Positions 1-9,892 of a stretch of DNA of 64,000 bases are shown piece after piece. Positions within the stretch are counted from its first letter, which is position 1, and every line of letters starts with the position of its first letter. Both the position numbers and the translations under genes were made by a program. The stretch is from CAVRQM01 sp963723455 (lineage in GTDB: Bacteria > Pseudomonadota > Alphaproteobacteria > Acetobacterales > Acetobacteraceae): positions 682,001-746,000 of the forward strand of contig CAVRQM010000001.1 in assembly GCA_963723455.1 (NCBI GenBank). The letters run 5' to 3'. The notes under the pieces are model-generated. The model searched no databases and was not told the origin of the DNA. It saw nothing but the letters and a program-made list of their open reading frames with translations.

Positions 1-866
1 GCCAGCACATCGAGACGTTCGCGCGCGGCGCGCGCACCGACGAGCAGGTGGTGCAGATGATGATCGGCCGCGACATTCACACGGTCTATCCGCCGAAGCC
101 CGTGCGCGAGGCCGAGCCCGCGCCGGTGCTGGAGGTGCGCGATCTTGCCTGGGAGCAGCGCCTGCACGGCATCTCGTTCGGGGTCGGGCGAGGCGAGATC
201 GTCGGCCTGGGCGGGCTGGACGGCCAGGGGCAGCGCGACCTGCTGCTGGCGCTGTTCGGAGTGCTGAGCGGCGTGTCGGGCGAAGTGCTGATCGACGGCC
301 AGCGGCGCCACGTGCGCAGTCCCGCACAGGCGAAATCGCCGGCGATCGGCATGGCGCTGATCCCCGAGGATCGCAAGACAGAGGGCCTGATGCTGCCGAT
401 GCCGGTCTCCGACAACGTCTCGATGGCGGCGCTCGGGGCGATGACGCGCGGGCTGGTGATCGACCGCTCGCTGGAGGCGCGGCGCATCGAGGAGATGGTG
501 GCCAAGCTGCACATCAAGGCCGGCGCGCTGGGCAACCCGGTGGCGACGCTGTCCGGCGGCAACCAGCAGAAGGTGGTGATCGCCAAGTGGCTGCTGACCG
601 GCGCACGCATCGTGCTGCTGAACGATCCCACGCGCGGCATCGATGTCGGCACCAAGCAGGAGATCTATCAGCTGCTGCGCGACCTGGCCGACGCCGGCAC
701 CGCGATCGTGCTGTACTCGACGGATTATGACGAGCTGATCGGCTGCTGCGACCGGGTGCTGATCCTGTACGACGGGCGCGTCGTGCGCACCCTGTCCGGG
801 ACCGAGCTGACCGAGGCCAATATCGTCGCCAGCTCGCTGAACCTGTCGCTTTCGGCGGCGGCATGA
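1..866 (+). CDS. Sugar ABC transporter ATP-binding protein (CUT2/RbsA type), 5' end outside window
   Basis: C-terminal part of a double-ATPase subunit that powers uptake of a sugar or similar small polar solute through the two permeases that follow. The frame is open from the first bases, so the N-terminal nucleotide-binding domain lies outside the window. Visible parts are the inter-domain stretch, the degenerate Walker A of the second domain (GGLDGQGQRDLL), the ABC signature LSGGNQQK, and the Walker B/D-loop NDPTRGIDVG. The last differs from the usual DEPTRGID by D to N and E to D, a variant that fits a weakly hydrolysing second site. The stop overlaps the next start (ATGA), so translation is coupled. 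The substrate cannot be told from the ATPase. Confidence 0.93.
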   Translation, partial: QHIETFARGARTDEQVVQMMIGRDIHTVYPPKPVREAEPAPVLEVRDLAWEQRLHGISFGVGRGEIVGLGGLDGQGQRDLLLALFGVLSGVSGEVLIDGQRRHVRSPAQAKSPAIGMALIPEDRKTEGLMLPMPVSDNVSMAALGAMTRGLVIDRSLEARRIEEMVAKLHIKAGALGNPVATLSGGNQQKVVIAKWLLTGARIVLLNDPTRGIDVGTKQEIYQLLRDLADAGTAIVLYSTDYDELIGCCDRVLILYDGRVVRTLSGTELTEANIVASSLNLSLSAAA

Positions 867-1930
867 CCGACTTCGCGCTGCGCCTGCGCCAGAGCGTCGG
901 CCTGTGGGTAGCGATCGTGCTGTTCCTTGCGCTGTATGGCCTGTACAACGGACTGCACCCGAAAGGGTTTTCCGTCGATCTGCTGGTCGAGAACAGCAAC
1001 GAGAGCATGGCGCTGATCTTTGTGGCGATGGCGCAGACCGTGCCGGTGCTGACCGGCGGGCTGGATCTGGCCGTCGGAGCGACGATGACGCTGGTGAACT
1101 GCCTGGCCTCCACCCTGATTTCCGGCTCTCCCGGACAGATGGCGTTCGGCATCGTCGCCTGCCTGCTGGCCGGCACCGCGTGCGGCGCGTTCAACGGCTG
1201 CGTGGTGGTGCTGGGGCGGCTGCAGCCGATCATCGCCACGCTGGCCACCGGCGCGATCTACGCCGGCATCGCGCTGTTTCTGCGGCCCTCGCCCGGCGGC
1301 AAGGTGGACGACAACCTCTCATGGGTCACCACCAACGCGCTGTCGGAGATGGATACCACCTATCACTGGTTCGCCGGCGGGCCGCCCGGCTGGTTCGCCC
1401 GCGGGATCGGCCGCATCCCGGTGCCGATCCTGATCCTGCTGCTGGTGGTGCTGCTGATCTGGCTGCCGTTCCGCAACACCGTGACCGGGCGCGGCTGCTA
1501 CGCGATCGGCTCGGCCGAGGGCGCGGCATACATGTCGGGGCTGAAGGTCGGGCGCAGCAAGTTCGCCGCGTACACGCTGGGCGGCTTCTTCGCCGGCTGC
1601 GGCGGCTTGTACCTGGCGTTGCAGACCGGCAGCGGCAACGCCGACATCGCGCAGGCCGGGGCCTATACGCTGAACTCGATCGCCGCGGTGGTGATCGGCG
1701 GCACCTCGCTGTTCGGCGGCTCGGGCGGGGTGATCGGCTCGATCTTCGGCGCGCTGGTGCTGCGCGCGATCTCGTTCTGCTTCCGCGTGTTCGACCCGGC
1801 CGGCCCGATCGGCTTCATCGCCAATCCGCTGCTGCAGCCAATTTTCGAAGGCGTGATCCTGCTCCTGGCCGTGTCGCTGGGCGCGGCGCGGGTGTTCCGG
1901 GTCAGGAACCGGCTGAGCCTGTTCACGTGA
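863..1930 (+). CDS. ABC transporter permease, RbsC-like (first of two)
   Basis: Integral-membrane channel subunit of the CUT2 transporter, 355 residues, the usual length for this family (BPD_transp_2). It begins with a hydrophobic segment at about residues 12-30. It carries the family hallmarks: a long run of hydrophobic helices, the motif TGGLDLAVGA near residue 66, and IGGTSLFGGSGG near residue 275, the conserved cytoplasmic loop touching the ATPase. Its ATG overlaps the ATPase stop by 4 bases. Two non-identical permeases in one operon suggest a heterodimeric channel. The frame is intact throughout. Confidence 0.93.
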   Translation: MTDFALRLRQSVGLWVAIVLFLALYGLYNGLHPKGFSVDLLVENSNESMALIFVAMAQTVPVLTGGLDLAVGATMTLVNCLASTLISGSPGQMAFGIVACLLAGTACGAFNGCVVVLGRLQPIIATLATGAIYAGIALFLRPSPGGKVDDNLSWVTTNALSEMDTTYHWFAGGPPGWFARGIGRIPVPILILLLVVLLIWLPFRNTVTGRGCYAIGSAEGAAYMSGLKVGRSKFAAYTLGGFFAGCGGLYLALQTGSGNADIAQAGAYTLNSIAAVVIGGTSLFGGSGGVIGSIFGALVLRAISFCFRVFDPAGPIGFIANPLLQPIFEGVILLLAVSLGAARVFRVRNRLSLFT

Positions 1931-1994
1931 TCCGCCAACCAGTTGCTTCGTCCGACGTCGATAGTCCCGTGCCCTGCAGGACGGCAAGAACCCT

Positions 1995-2936
1995 ATGACC
2001 CGCGCCATCGACCGCCCGACGCTGATCGCCGGCAGCTTCATCATCGTCATCCTGATCGCCGGCACCGCATACACGCTGGCGACGCAGGGGACCGCCTCGT
2101 TCATCAAGCCGGCCTACCTGCTGCAGCAACTGCGGATCGCCGGCTTCCTGGGCGTCATCGCCGCCGGGATGATGCTGGTGATCCTGCTGGGCCATATCGA
2201 CCTGTCGGTGCCCTGGACCCTGGCCGCCAGCGCCATGCTGGCCACCGCGGTCGGCGGACCCTGGGCGATCCCGGTCGGGCTGGCGGTCGGGCTGCTGGTC
2301 GGGCTGGTCAACGGGCTAGGGGTGGCGTTCCTGCGGGTGCCCTCGATGATCTTCACGCTGGGCGTCAACGCCGTGCTACGCGGGCTGATGGTGATGCTGA
2401 CCGGCGGCTTCGCGCCGCAAAGCTCGGCCACGCCGCCGATGGTCTGGTTGGCCAATGGCACGCCGCTCGGCGTCACCAATTCGGTGCTGGTGTGGGCGCT
2501 GCTGTCGGCGGGGCTGATCTTCATGCTGACCCGCACGCCGCTCGGCCGCTACATGTATGCGACCGGCAACCGCGAGGCCGCCACCTACCTGTCGGGCATC
2601 AACACGCGGCTGGTGCTGATCGCCAGCTTCGTGATGTGCAGCCTGTGCGCGTCGCTGAGCGGCCTGCTGATCGCCGGCTATTCCAGCAAGGCGTTCCAGT
2701 CGATGGGCGACGTCTACCTGCTGCCGGCGATCGCCGCGGTGGTGGTGGGCGGCACCAACATCCTGGGCGGCACCGGGCGGATGTCCGGCACCATCGTCGG
2801 CACCATCCTGATCGTGCTGCTGCAAAGCGTGCTGTCGGTGATGCAGATGCCGGAGGCCGGGCGGCAGATCATCTATGGCGCGGTCATCATCGCCATGCTG
2901 CTGGCCTACGGTCGCGGCTCGGCGATCCGCGCGTGA
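1995..2936 (+). CDS. ABC transporter permease, RbsC-like (second of two)
   Basis: Second permease of the same transporter, 313 residues. It shows the same hallmarks: LGHIDLSVPWT near residue 72, corresponding to GGLDLAVG of its partner, and VGGTNILGGTG near residue 253. It starts 64 bases after the first permease with only a weak ribosome-binding sequence, and its end overlaps the amidohydrolase gene by 4 bases (GTGA). The annotated ATG begins MTRAIDRPTL, a normal short cytoplasmic N-terminus before the first helix. The shared family and tight spacing make a permease heterodimer the simplest reading. Confidence 0.92.
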   Translation: MTRAIDRPTLIAGSFIIVILIAGTAYTLATQGTASFIKPAYLLQQLRIAGFLGVIAAGMMLVILLGHIDLSVPWTLAASAMLATAVGGPWAIPVGLAVGLLVGLVNGLGVAFLRVPSMIFTLGVNAVLRGLMVMLTGGFAPQSSATPPMVWLANGTPLGVTNSVLVWALLSAGLIFMLTRTPLGRYMYATGNREAATYLSGINTRLVLIASFVMCSLCASLSGLLIAGYSSKAFQSMGDVYLLPAIAAVVVGGTNILGGTGRMSGTIVGTILIVLLQSVLSVMQMPEAGRQIIYGAVIIAMLLAYGRGSAIRA

Positions 2937-3967
2937 AGGCATTCTGGGATCCGGCACAGGCCGCGCACGCGCCGACCTTCTTCCTGCAGCGCGGCCTGGT
3001 GCGGCCGTATCTGGAGACCCCGGCGCGAGCCGAGGCTTTGCTGCAGGGCTGCCGCATGCTGGGTCTGCAGCCGACGCAGCCGCCGCCGGCCGATCGCGCG
3101 GCGATCCTGGCGGTCCACCCGGCGGAGTACCTGGATTTCCTGCGCGACGCGCCGGCGTTGTGGGACGACCTGCCCGAGCACGGGGCGGAGCTGGTCGCCA
3201 ACGTCCATCCCAGCCCCGAGATGCTGGCCAATGCCGGGCGCGAGCCGCGCGCGGTGGTCGGCCGGCTGGGCTGGCACACCGCCGACACGTCGTGCCCAAT
3301 GACGGCGCACACCTCGGCGGCGGCACTCGCCGCAGCCGCCTGCGCCCTGGCCGCGGCGGACGAGGCGGCGTCCGGCCGCGCCGCCTATGCGCTGTGCCGC
3401 CCGCCCGGGCATCACGCGTATCCGGCGCGCGCCGGCGGGCATTGCTACCTGAACAACGCCGCCATCGCCGCCGAGCGGCTGCGCGCGCGCGGCGCGGCGC
3501 GCGTCGCGGTGCTGGACATCGACGCGCATCACGGCAACGGCACGCAGGGCACCTTCTGGGAGCGCGACGACGTGCTGTTCGTCTCGCTGCATGGCGATCC
3601 GGTGGACTACTACCCGTTCTACGTCGGCCATGCCGACGAGCGCGGGGCCGGCCCCGGCGCGGGCTGGAACCTGAACCTGCCGCTGCCGCGCGGCGCGGCC
3701 GATGCGGAATGGCTCGCCGCGCTGGATCATGCGCTGGGCTTCATCCGCCGGCTCGCGGTCGATGCGCTGGTGGTCAGCCTCGGCTTCGATGCGTCAATCA
3801 GCGAGCCGCTGCGCTTCCTGTCCGTCGGCGACGACGGCTTCGCCCGCGCTGGCGAGGCCGTCGGCCACCTGCGCCTGCCGACCGCGCTGGTGCAGGAGGG
3901 CGGCTACGACATCGCCGCGCTCCCGCGCCTGCTGGGCCGGTTTGTGCAAGGGTTCTCCGACCCCTGA
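2933..3967 (+). CDS. Histone-deacetylase-family amidohydrolase (acetylpolyamine aminohydrolase-like)
   Basis: Zinc-dependent deacetylase/amidohydrolase of the arginase/deacetylase fold, 344 residues from a GTG start that overlaps the permease stop. Bacterial members typically remove acetyl groups from acetylated polyamines or related amides in the cytoplasm. Visible catalytic features are the paired histidines in RPPGHHAYP, the zinc ligands in DIDAHHGNGT, the second zinc Asp in SLGFDASISEP, and the late EGGYD motif. Coupling to a CUT2 transporter suggests that the imported compound carries an N- or O-acyl group removed by this enzyme, which is inference. The 7-base gap to convergent dctA leaves no room for a long terminator. 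Confidence 0.9.
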   Translation: MKAFWDPAQAAHAPTFFLQRGLVRPYLETPARAEALLQGCRMLGLQPTQPPPADRAAILAVHPAEYLDFLRDAPALWDDLPEHGAELVANVHPSPEMLANAGREPRAVVGRLGWHTADTSCPMTAHTSAAALAAAACALAAADEAASGRAAYALCRPPGHHAYPARAGGHCYLNNAAIAAERLRARGAARVAVLDIDAHHGNGTQGTFWERDDVLFVSLHGDPVDYYPFYVGHADERGAGPGAGWNLNLPLPRGAADAEWLAALDHALGFIRRLAVDALVVSLGFDASISEPLRFLSVGDDGFARAGEAVGHLRLPTALVQEGGYDIAALPRLLGRFVQGFSDP

Positions 3968-3974
3968 CGTGGCG

Positions 3975-5312
3975 CTATTCGCCCGCCACCGCCTCCTGCA
4001 GATCGGCCACATCGACCCGGCGCGTGAGTTCGGCGGCGAGCCGGTCCCGATCCAGTTCGCCTTCCCAGGCCGATATCACGACCGTCGCCACGCCGTTGCC
4101 GATCAGGTTCACGATGGCGCGGCACTCGCTCATGAACTTGTCCACGCCGAAGATCAGCGCCATGCCGGCAATCGGGATTGAGGGCACCACCGCCAGCGTC
4201 GCCGCGAGCGTGATGAAGCCCGCCCCGGTGACGCCGCTCGCGCCCTTCGAGGTCAGCATCGCCACGCCGAAGATGGTGAGCTGCTGGCCGAACGACAGAT
4301 CCACACCCATCGCCTGCGCCACGAACAGCGCCGCCAGGGTCATGTAGATGTTGGTCCCGTCGAGGTTGAACGAATACCCGGTGGGCACCACCAGCCCGAC
4401 CACCGATTTCGAGCAGCCGAGCCGCTCCAGCTTTTCCATCAGCGCCGGCAGCACCGTTTCCGACGAACTGGTGCCCAGCACGATCAGCAGTTCCTCGCGG
4501 ATGAAGCCGAGGAAACGCAGGATCGAAAATCCGGTCAGCCGCGCGATGGTGCCCAGAACCAAGAGCACGAACAGCGCCGCGGTAAGATAGAACGTCGCAA
4601 CCAGCCCCGCGAGGCTGCCCAGCGCCGCCGGTCCGTATCTGCCGACGGTGAAGGCGATGGCGCCCAGCGCGCCCAGCGGCGCCAGCTTCATGATGATTGC
4701 GACCACGCCGAACACGGCGTGCGAGGCTTCGTCGATGAAGCCGCGGATCATCCGGCCGCGGCCGCCGAGCGCCAGCAGCGCGAAGCCGAACAGCACCGAG
4801 AACAGCAGCACCTGCAGGATGTCGCCGCTGGCGAAGGCGCCCATCACCGTATCGGGGATGATGTGCAGCACGAAGGCGACCCAGTCCTGATGCTTTGCCT
4901 CGGCCGCGTATTTCGCCACCTGCGCTAGATTGGCCCCGGCACTCGGGAAGCCGGCTCCCGGCTTCAACACGTTGCCGACCAGCAGCCCCAGCGCAAGCGC
5001 CAAGGTCGAGACGACCTCGAAATATAGCAGCGCCTTGCCGCCGACGCGGCCGACCTTCTTCGCGTCGCTGACCCCGGCGATGCCGGAGACCACGGTGCAG
5101 AAGATGATCGGCGCGATCATCATCTTGATCAGCTTGATGAAGCCGGTTCCGAGCGGCGCCAGCGCCACGCCCAGCGCGGGCGACAGCCCGCCCAGCACGG
5201 CGCCGATCACCAGCGCCGCGAGCACCTGCGCATAGAGCAGGCGCCACAGCGGCCGGCGCGGCCGCGCAACGGCGGCGGCGGCGGCGGCGGGGGGCGCAGC
5301 GGCGGCGCTCAC
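3975..5312 (-). CDS. dctA: C4-dicarboxylate transporter DctA
   Basis: Proton/sodium-coupled importer of succinate, fumarate and malate in the inner membrane (DAACS family), 445 residues. The N-terminus is an Ala/Pro-rich tail, then helix 1 at LWRLLYAQVLAALVIG. Family landmarks are FIKLIKMMIAPIIFCTVV, the serine-rich re-entrant loop LGTSSSETVLPALMEK, GYSFNLDGTNIYMT, and the second re-entrant loop TSKGASGVTGAGFI. It starts with GTG, overlapping the upstream beta-propeller stop by 4 bases (GTGA), so the two are co-translated. Regulation is expected through DctB-DctD and the sigma-54 promoter upstream of the partner gene. Confidence 0.95.
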   Translation of the reverse strand: MSAAAAPPAAAAAAVARPRRPLWRLLYAQVLAALVIGAVLGGLSPALGVALAPLGTGFIKLIKMMIAPIIFCTVVSGIAGVSDAKKVGRVGGKALLYFEVVSTLALALGLLVGNVLKPGAGFPSAGANLAQVAKYAAEAKHQDWVAFVLHIIPDTVMGAFASGDILQVLLFSVLFGFALLALGGRGRMIRGFIDEASHAVFGVVAIIMKLAPLGALGAIAFTVGRYGPAALGSLAGLVATFYLTAALFVLLVLGTIARLTGFSILRFLGFIREELLIVLGTSSSETVLPALMEKLERLGCSKSVVGLVVPTGYSFNLDGTNIYMTLAALFVAQAMGVDLSFGQQLTIFGVAMLTSKGASGVTGAGFITLAATLAVVPSIPIAGMALIFGVDKFMSECRAIVNLIGNGVATVVISAWEGELDRDRLAAELTRRVDVADLQEAVAGE

Positions 5313-6394
5313 GGCGTCACCTTCGGCGCGCCCGGGGCGTAGGTCAGCATTACGAAAGTATCGGGATAGATCGTGTTCGGGTAGAACGGCGAGATCGCCT
5401 TGAGCACTTTCTTGGCCGGATCCACCGCTCCGTCGGCGGTCATCGTGAACAGGCGCTGCGTCGGCGCGTCATAGACGAAGCCGCGCGCGCCCGGCCGCGT
5501 GGTGAAGGCCTGCCGCATCGCGTAGTGGTCGGGATCGAGCTGGGCATACACGACGCCGTTGCCGTCCAGGCCGTTGGCGGTGAAGATGCGTTGATGCGCG
5601 GCGTCGAACACGACGCCGTCCACGCCGCGGCCCATCGGCAGCGCCGCGACCGGCTTGCCGGTCGTGGTATCGATGACCACGAACTGCGCATTGGTCTGCT
5701 TGCCGCGGCAACCCAGGAACAGCCGGTGGTGCGCGGCGTCGTAATCGGCGCCCGACGGCTCGACGCATTGCGGCGCCACGTCCCATGACGCGGCAATCCT
5801 GAGCGCCTTGAGGTCGATGCGATACACCGTGTTTCGGTCACGCATCGGAACGAAAATGCCGCCCTTCCCGTCTGGCACCGGCCGCTCCAGCTGCGTCCCG
5901 TCCACCTTCACGGTGCCGCGGACCTTGCCGGTGGCCGCATCGGCGACGACCACCAGCGAATTGTCGGCCTGCATGAAGGCGACGCTGTCCGTCACGGGAT
6001 CGTAGATGTTGCCGTCGGCATTGCTGGCAAACCCGACCCGCTGGATCACGCCGCGATCGGACAGCCGGAAAATCGTGGTCGAGCCGTCTTCGTTGCTGGT
6101 GTAGCCGCGGTCGTGTCGAGGCACGAGAGCCACCGAGTTCGTGCCCTCGGTCTGGGCGACCTGCCCCACGACCTTGCCGGTGGCGACATCGACCACCGTC
6201 AGGCCATCCTTCCGCCGGCTGAGATAGGCGTAGCGCGTGTCCGGATCGAAGTCGATGTGATCCCAGCCCGTCGCGCTGCTGGGCAGGTGCAGCACCGATT
6301 GCAGTTGATAGAAGGCGGGCGCATCGGCGGCGTCGGCCGTGTGCATGCCTATCAGGACGCCGGCAGCGCCTGCCAGCAGAGCCAGTGTGTTCAT
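5309..6394 (-). CDS. Exported YVTN/YncE-like beta-propeller protein upstream of dctA
   Basis: 361-residue protein with a clear signal peptide (MNTLALLAGAAGVLIG, cleavage probably after TADAADA) followed by repeats of beta-propeller type, for example YAYLSRRKDGLTVVDVATGK, VFDAAHQRIFTANG and YDAPTQRLFTMT. It is expected to sit in the periplasm. Such propellers usually bind ligands or proteins rather than catalyse, and the exact role here is unknown. The start is set by a good ribosome-binding site (GGGGGAGAA, about 6 bases before the ATG). It is the first gene of an operon with dctA, overlapping it by 4 bases. A sigma-54 promoter lies 56-71 bases upstream. Confidence 0.88.
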   Translation of the reverse strand: MNTLALLAGAAGVLIGMHTADAADAPAFYQLQSVLHLPSSATGWDHIDFDPDTRYAYLSRRKDGLTVVDVATGKVVGQVAQTEGTNSVALVPRHDRGYTSNEDGSTTIFRLSDRGVIQRVGFASNADGNIYDPVTDSVAFMQADNSLVVVADAATGKVRGTVKVDGTQLERPVPDGKGGIFVPMRDRNTVYRIDLKALRIAASWDVAPQCVEPSGADYDAAHHRLFLGCRGKQTNAQFVVIDTTTGKPVAALPMGRGVDGVVFDAAHQRIFTANGLDGNGVVYAQLDPDHYAMRQAFTTRPGARGFVYDAPTQRLFTMTADGAVDPAKKVLKAISPFYPNTIYPDTFVMLTYAPGAPKVTP

Positions 6395-6449
6395 GCCGTT
6401 TTCTCCCCCTGCCGCGGCGCGGTTCGTGCGCACCCGGAGACTTGCTCGA

Positions 6450-6465
6450 TGCACGGTCCATGCCA
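6450..6465 (-). promoter_or_regulatory. Sigma-54 (-24/-12) promoter for the propeller-dctA operon
   Basis: Read on the minus strand the sequence is TGGCATGGACCGTGCA. It matches the sigma-54 consensus TGGCACG-N4-TTGCA at 14 of 16 positions counting the spacer, with the essential GG and GC at exact spacing. Transcription would start near 6438, giving a leader of about 45 bases. The divergent dctB-dctD pair encodes the expected sigma-54 activator. Confidence 0.72.
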
Positions 6466-6506
6466 GGCTCGCGTTGCCAGGAATACGCGGCGCGGCGCGC
6501 TGCCCG

Positions 6507-6520
6507 TGCGGACATCCGCA
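6507..6520. promoter_or_regulatory. Palindrome, candidate DctD enhancer site
   Basis: TGCGGACATCCGCA is an inverted repeat with 6-base arms and a 2-base centre. It is centred about 50 bases upstream of the -24 element, roughly 75 bases before the inferred transcription start. That is a normal place for an upstream activator site of an NtrC-family regulator. A looser repeat (CGCAC...GTGCG) follows at about 6548-6569. Assignment to DctD is inference. Confidence 0.45.
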
Positions 6521-6628
6521 ATCGGGCCGCCGCTCGGTTCCGACGATCCGCACAGCTCGACGGCCGTGCGCTCCCTGGCTATCGGTGCTATCGCACCTGC
6601 GGGAACACCGGGCCGGGGAGGCGCGCGG

Positions 6629-8489
6629 ATGAGACCGCATCGACTTCGCCTGGCCGCGCTGTGCGTCGCGGCGCTTGTCGCGGCGGGCGCCGGCGCGATC
6701 GTGGCGGGACGCCTGGCGGAGCGGGCGGGCATCGCCCGGCTCGCCGAGCGCGGCACGCTGGAACTTGCCCGCTACGACGAGGGGCTGCGGGCGCGGATGC
6801 GCCAGCTCGACTTCCTGCCGGGCGTCGTGGCGCTGAATCCGGTGATCGGCCGGGTTCTGGCCGACCCTCGCGACCCGGGGCTGCTGCAAGCGGCGGATCG
6901 GCTCCTGGAGGCGACCAATCGCGCCGCCGGCAGCAGCGCGCTGTATCTGCTCGATGCGCGCGGGCTGGTGCTGGCGAGCAGCAACTGGAACGAGCGGGTC
7001 AGCTTCGTCGGCATTGACCTGTCGTACCGCCCGTATTTCCAGGATGCGCTGCGTGGCGGCAGCGGCCGGTTCTTCGGTATCGGAACGACCAGCGGACGAC
7101 CCGGCTTCTACTTCGCCCAGGCGATCCACCTGCCCGGCCTGCCGGCCGGCGTCGGCGTGGTGAAGATCGATCTCGGACTGCTGCAGGCCAGTTGGACGCC
7201 GGGCGGCGCGAACGTGCTGGTGCTGGACCAGAATGGCATCGTGGTGCTCGCGTCGCGCCCGGAATGGCTGTACCGCACCAGCGCGGCTCTGCCGCCAGCG
7301 GTGCTGCGGGAGCTGAAGCAGACCCGGCAATACGACAGCGCCGTGCTGTCGCCGATCGGCTTGCGCGTCGAGCGGGCATTAAGCCACGCCTCGCAGCTCG
7401 TCTCGCTACCGGACGGCGATGGCGTCGCGCGCACCCGCTATCTGGCGCAATGGCGCCTGCTGCCGATGACCGGCTGGCGCATCATGGCACTTTCGGAACT
7501 GTCCGACGTCGAGGATTTCGCAACGGCATGCCGGGCGATCGCCGCCCTGACGACCGCCTCGTTGTTCCTGCTGACACTGTTCCTGATGCAGCGGCGACGC
7601 GCCCGCCTGTCGGAGCGCCGGGTCAAGCTGGCGCTGGCGCAGTCGAATGTCGATCTGGAGCGGCAGGTGGCGACGCGCACGCGCGACCTGCTGGAGATCA
7701 ACAGCCGCCTGCGCAGCACCGCCGATGAACTGCTGCATGCCGAGAAGCTAGCGGCGCTGGGGCAGTTCGCGGTTGCGCTGGCCCACGAGATCAGTCAGCC
7801 GCTGGCGGCGATCCGGCTGCTGTCGGACAACACGCGGACCTTCATCGACCGCGCGAGTTTGGGCGACGCCGTCGAGAACCTGCGGATGATTTCCGGCCTG
7901 GTGCAGCGCATGGCCCGGATCAGCGCGCAGTTGAAGGTGTTCGCGCGCAAGACACCGTATCGGCGTCAGCCCGTCGACGCAGCGACCTGTATCCGGGCGA
8001 CCCTGCGGCTGTTTTCCGGGCGCATCCGCGATGCCGGAGTGACGGTGACGCTGGATGCGCCAACAGACCCGATGCGTGTCGCCGCCGATCCGGTCGGACT
8101 GGAGCAGGTGCTGACCAACCTGATCGGCAACGCATTGGACGCGCTCCGCGAGGTGGCCTGTCCCGAGATCACGGTCAGCCTGCGCGGGACGACACGCGGG
8201 CTGGACATCGCGGTTGCCGATAACGGTCCCGGTATCCCCGAAGCTGTGCTCGGCCACCTGTTCGAGCCGTTCTTTACCACCAAGCCCGCCGGCGAAGGCC
8301 TGGGGCTGGGCCTCGCGATCTCGCTGACTATCGCCCGCGACCTGGGCGGCGGCCTGTCGGCCACGAATTCCCCTGAGCGTGGCTGCATATTCACGCTGTG
8401 GCTACCGGCGGGCGATGCACAGGCGGGCGATGCACAGGCGGGCGATGCACAGGCGGGCGCCCCGGCGCGCGAGCCGGCGGCAACTGCCG

Positions 8490-8497
<8 letters not shown>
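6629..8497 (+). CDS. dctB: C4-dicarboxylate sensor histidine kinase DctB
   Basis: Membrane sensor kinase, 622 residues. A transmembrane helix at residues 8-27 and a second at about 300-318 flank a periplasmic double-PAS-like sensor of about 270 residues. Motifs there include LYLLDARGLVLASSNW and FVGIDLSYRPYF, typical of DctB. A coiled linker precedes the HisKA domain with the phospho-accepting His at about 386 (ALAHEISQPLAAIR), then the HATPase N box NLIGNALDAL, G1 DNGPGIP and G2 GLGLGLAIS. The start is chosen for GGGGAGG 8 bases upstream. The C-terminus ends in three copies of GDAQA. It overlaps dctD by 8 bases. Confidence 0.93.
8407..8451 (+). repeat. Three tandem 15-bp repeats in the 3' end of dctB
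   Basis: The unit GGCGGGCGATGCACA occurs three times head to tail with no mismatch, followed by a partial fourth copy to 8459. It encodes AGDAQ repeats after the last kinase motif. The unit length keeps the frame, so copy-number change would alter only the tail length. Confidence 0.95.
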
Positions 8498-9827
<1,330 letters not shown>

Positions 9828-9892
9828 CCGTATTCACCGGTGATTGCCGCGGCTGTCACGCCGCTCTGCGTTCGCTGTCGCACACATCCGGC

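Noticed and set aside
8407..8459. CRISPR-like repeats
   Set aside because: Units are 15 bp, contiguous without spacers, and code for part of DctB.
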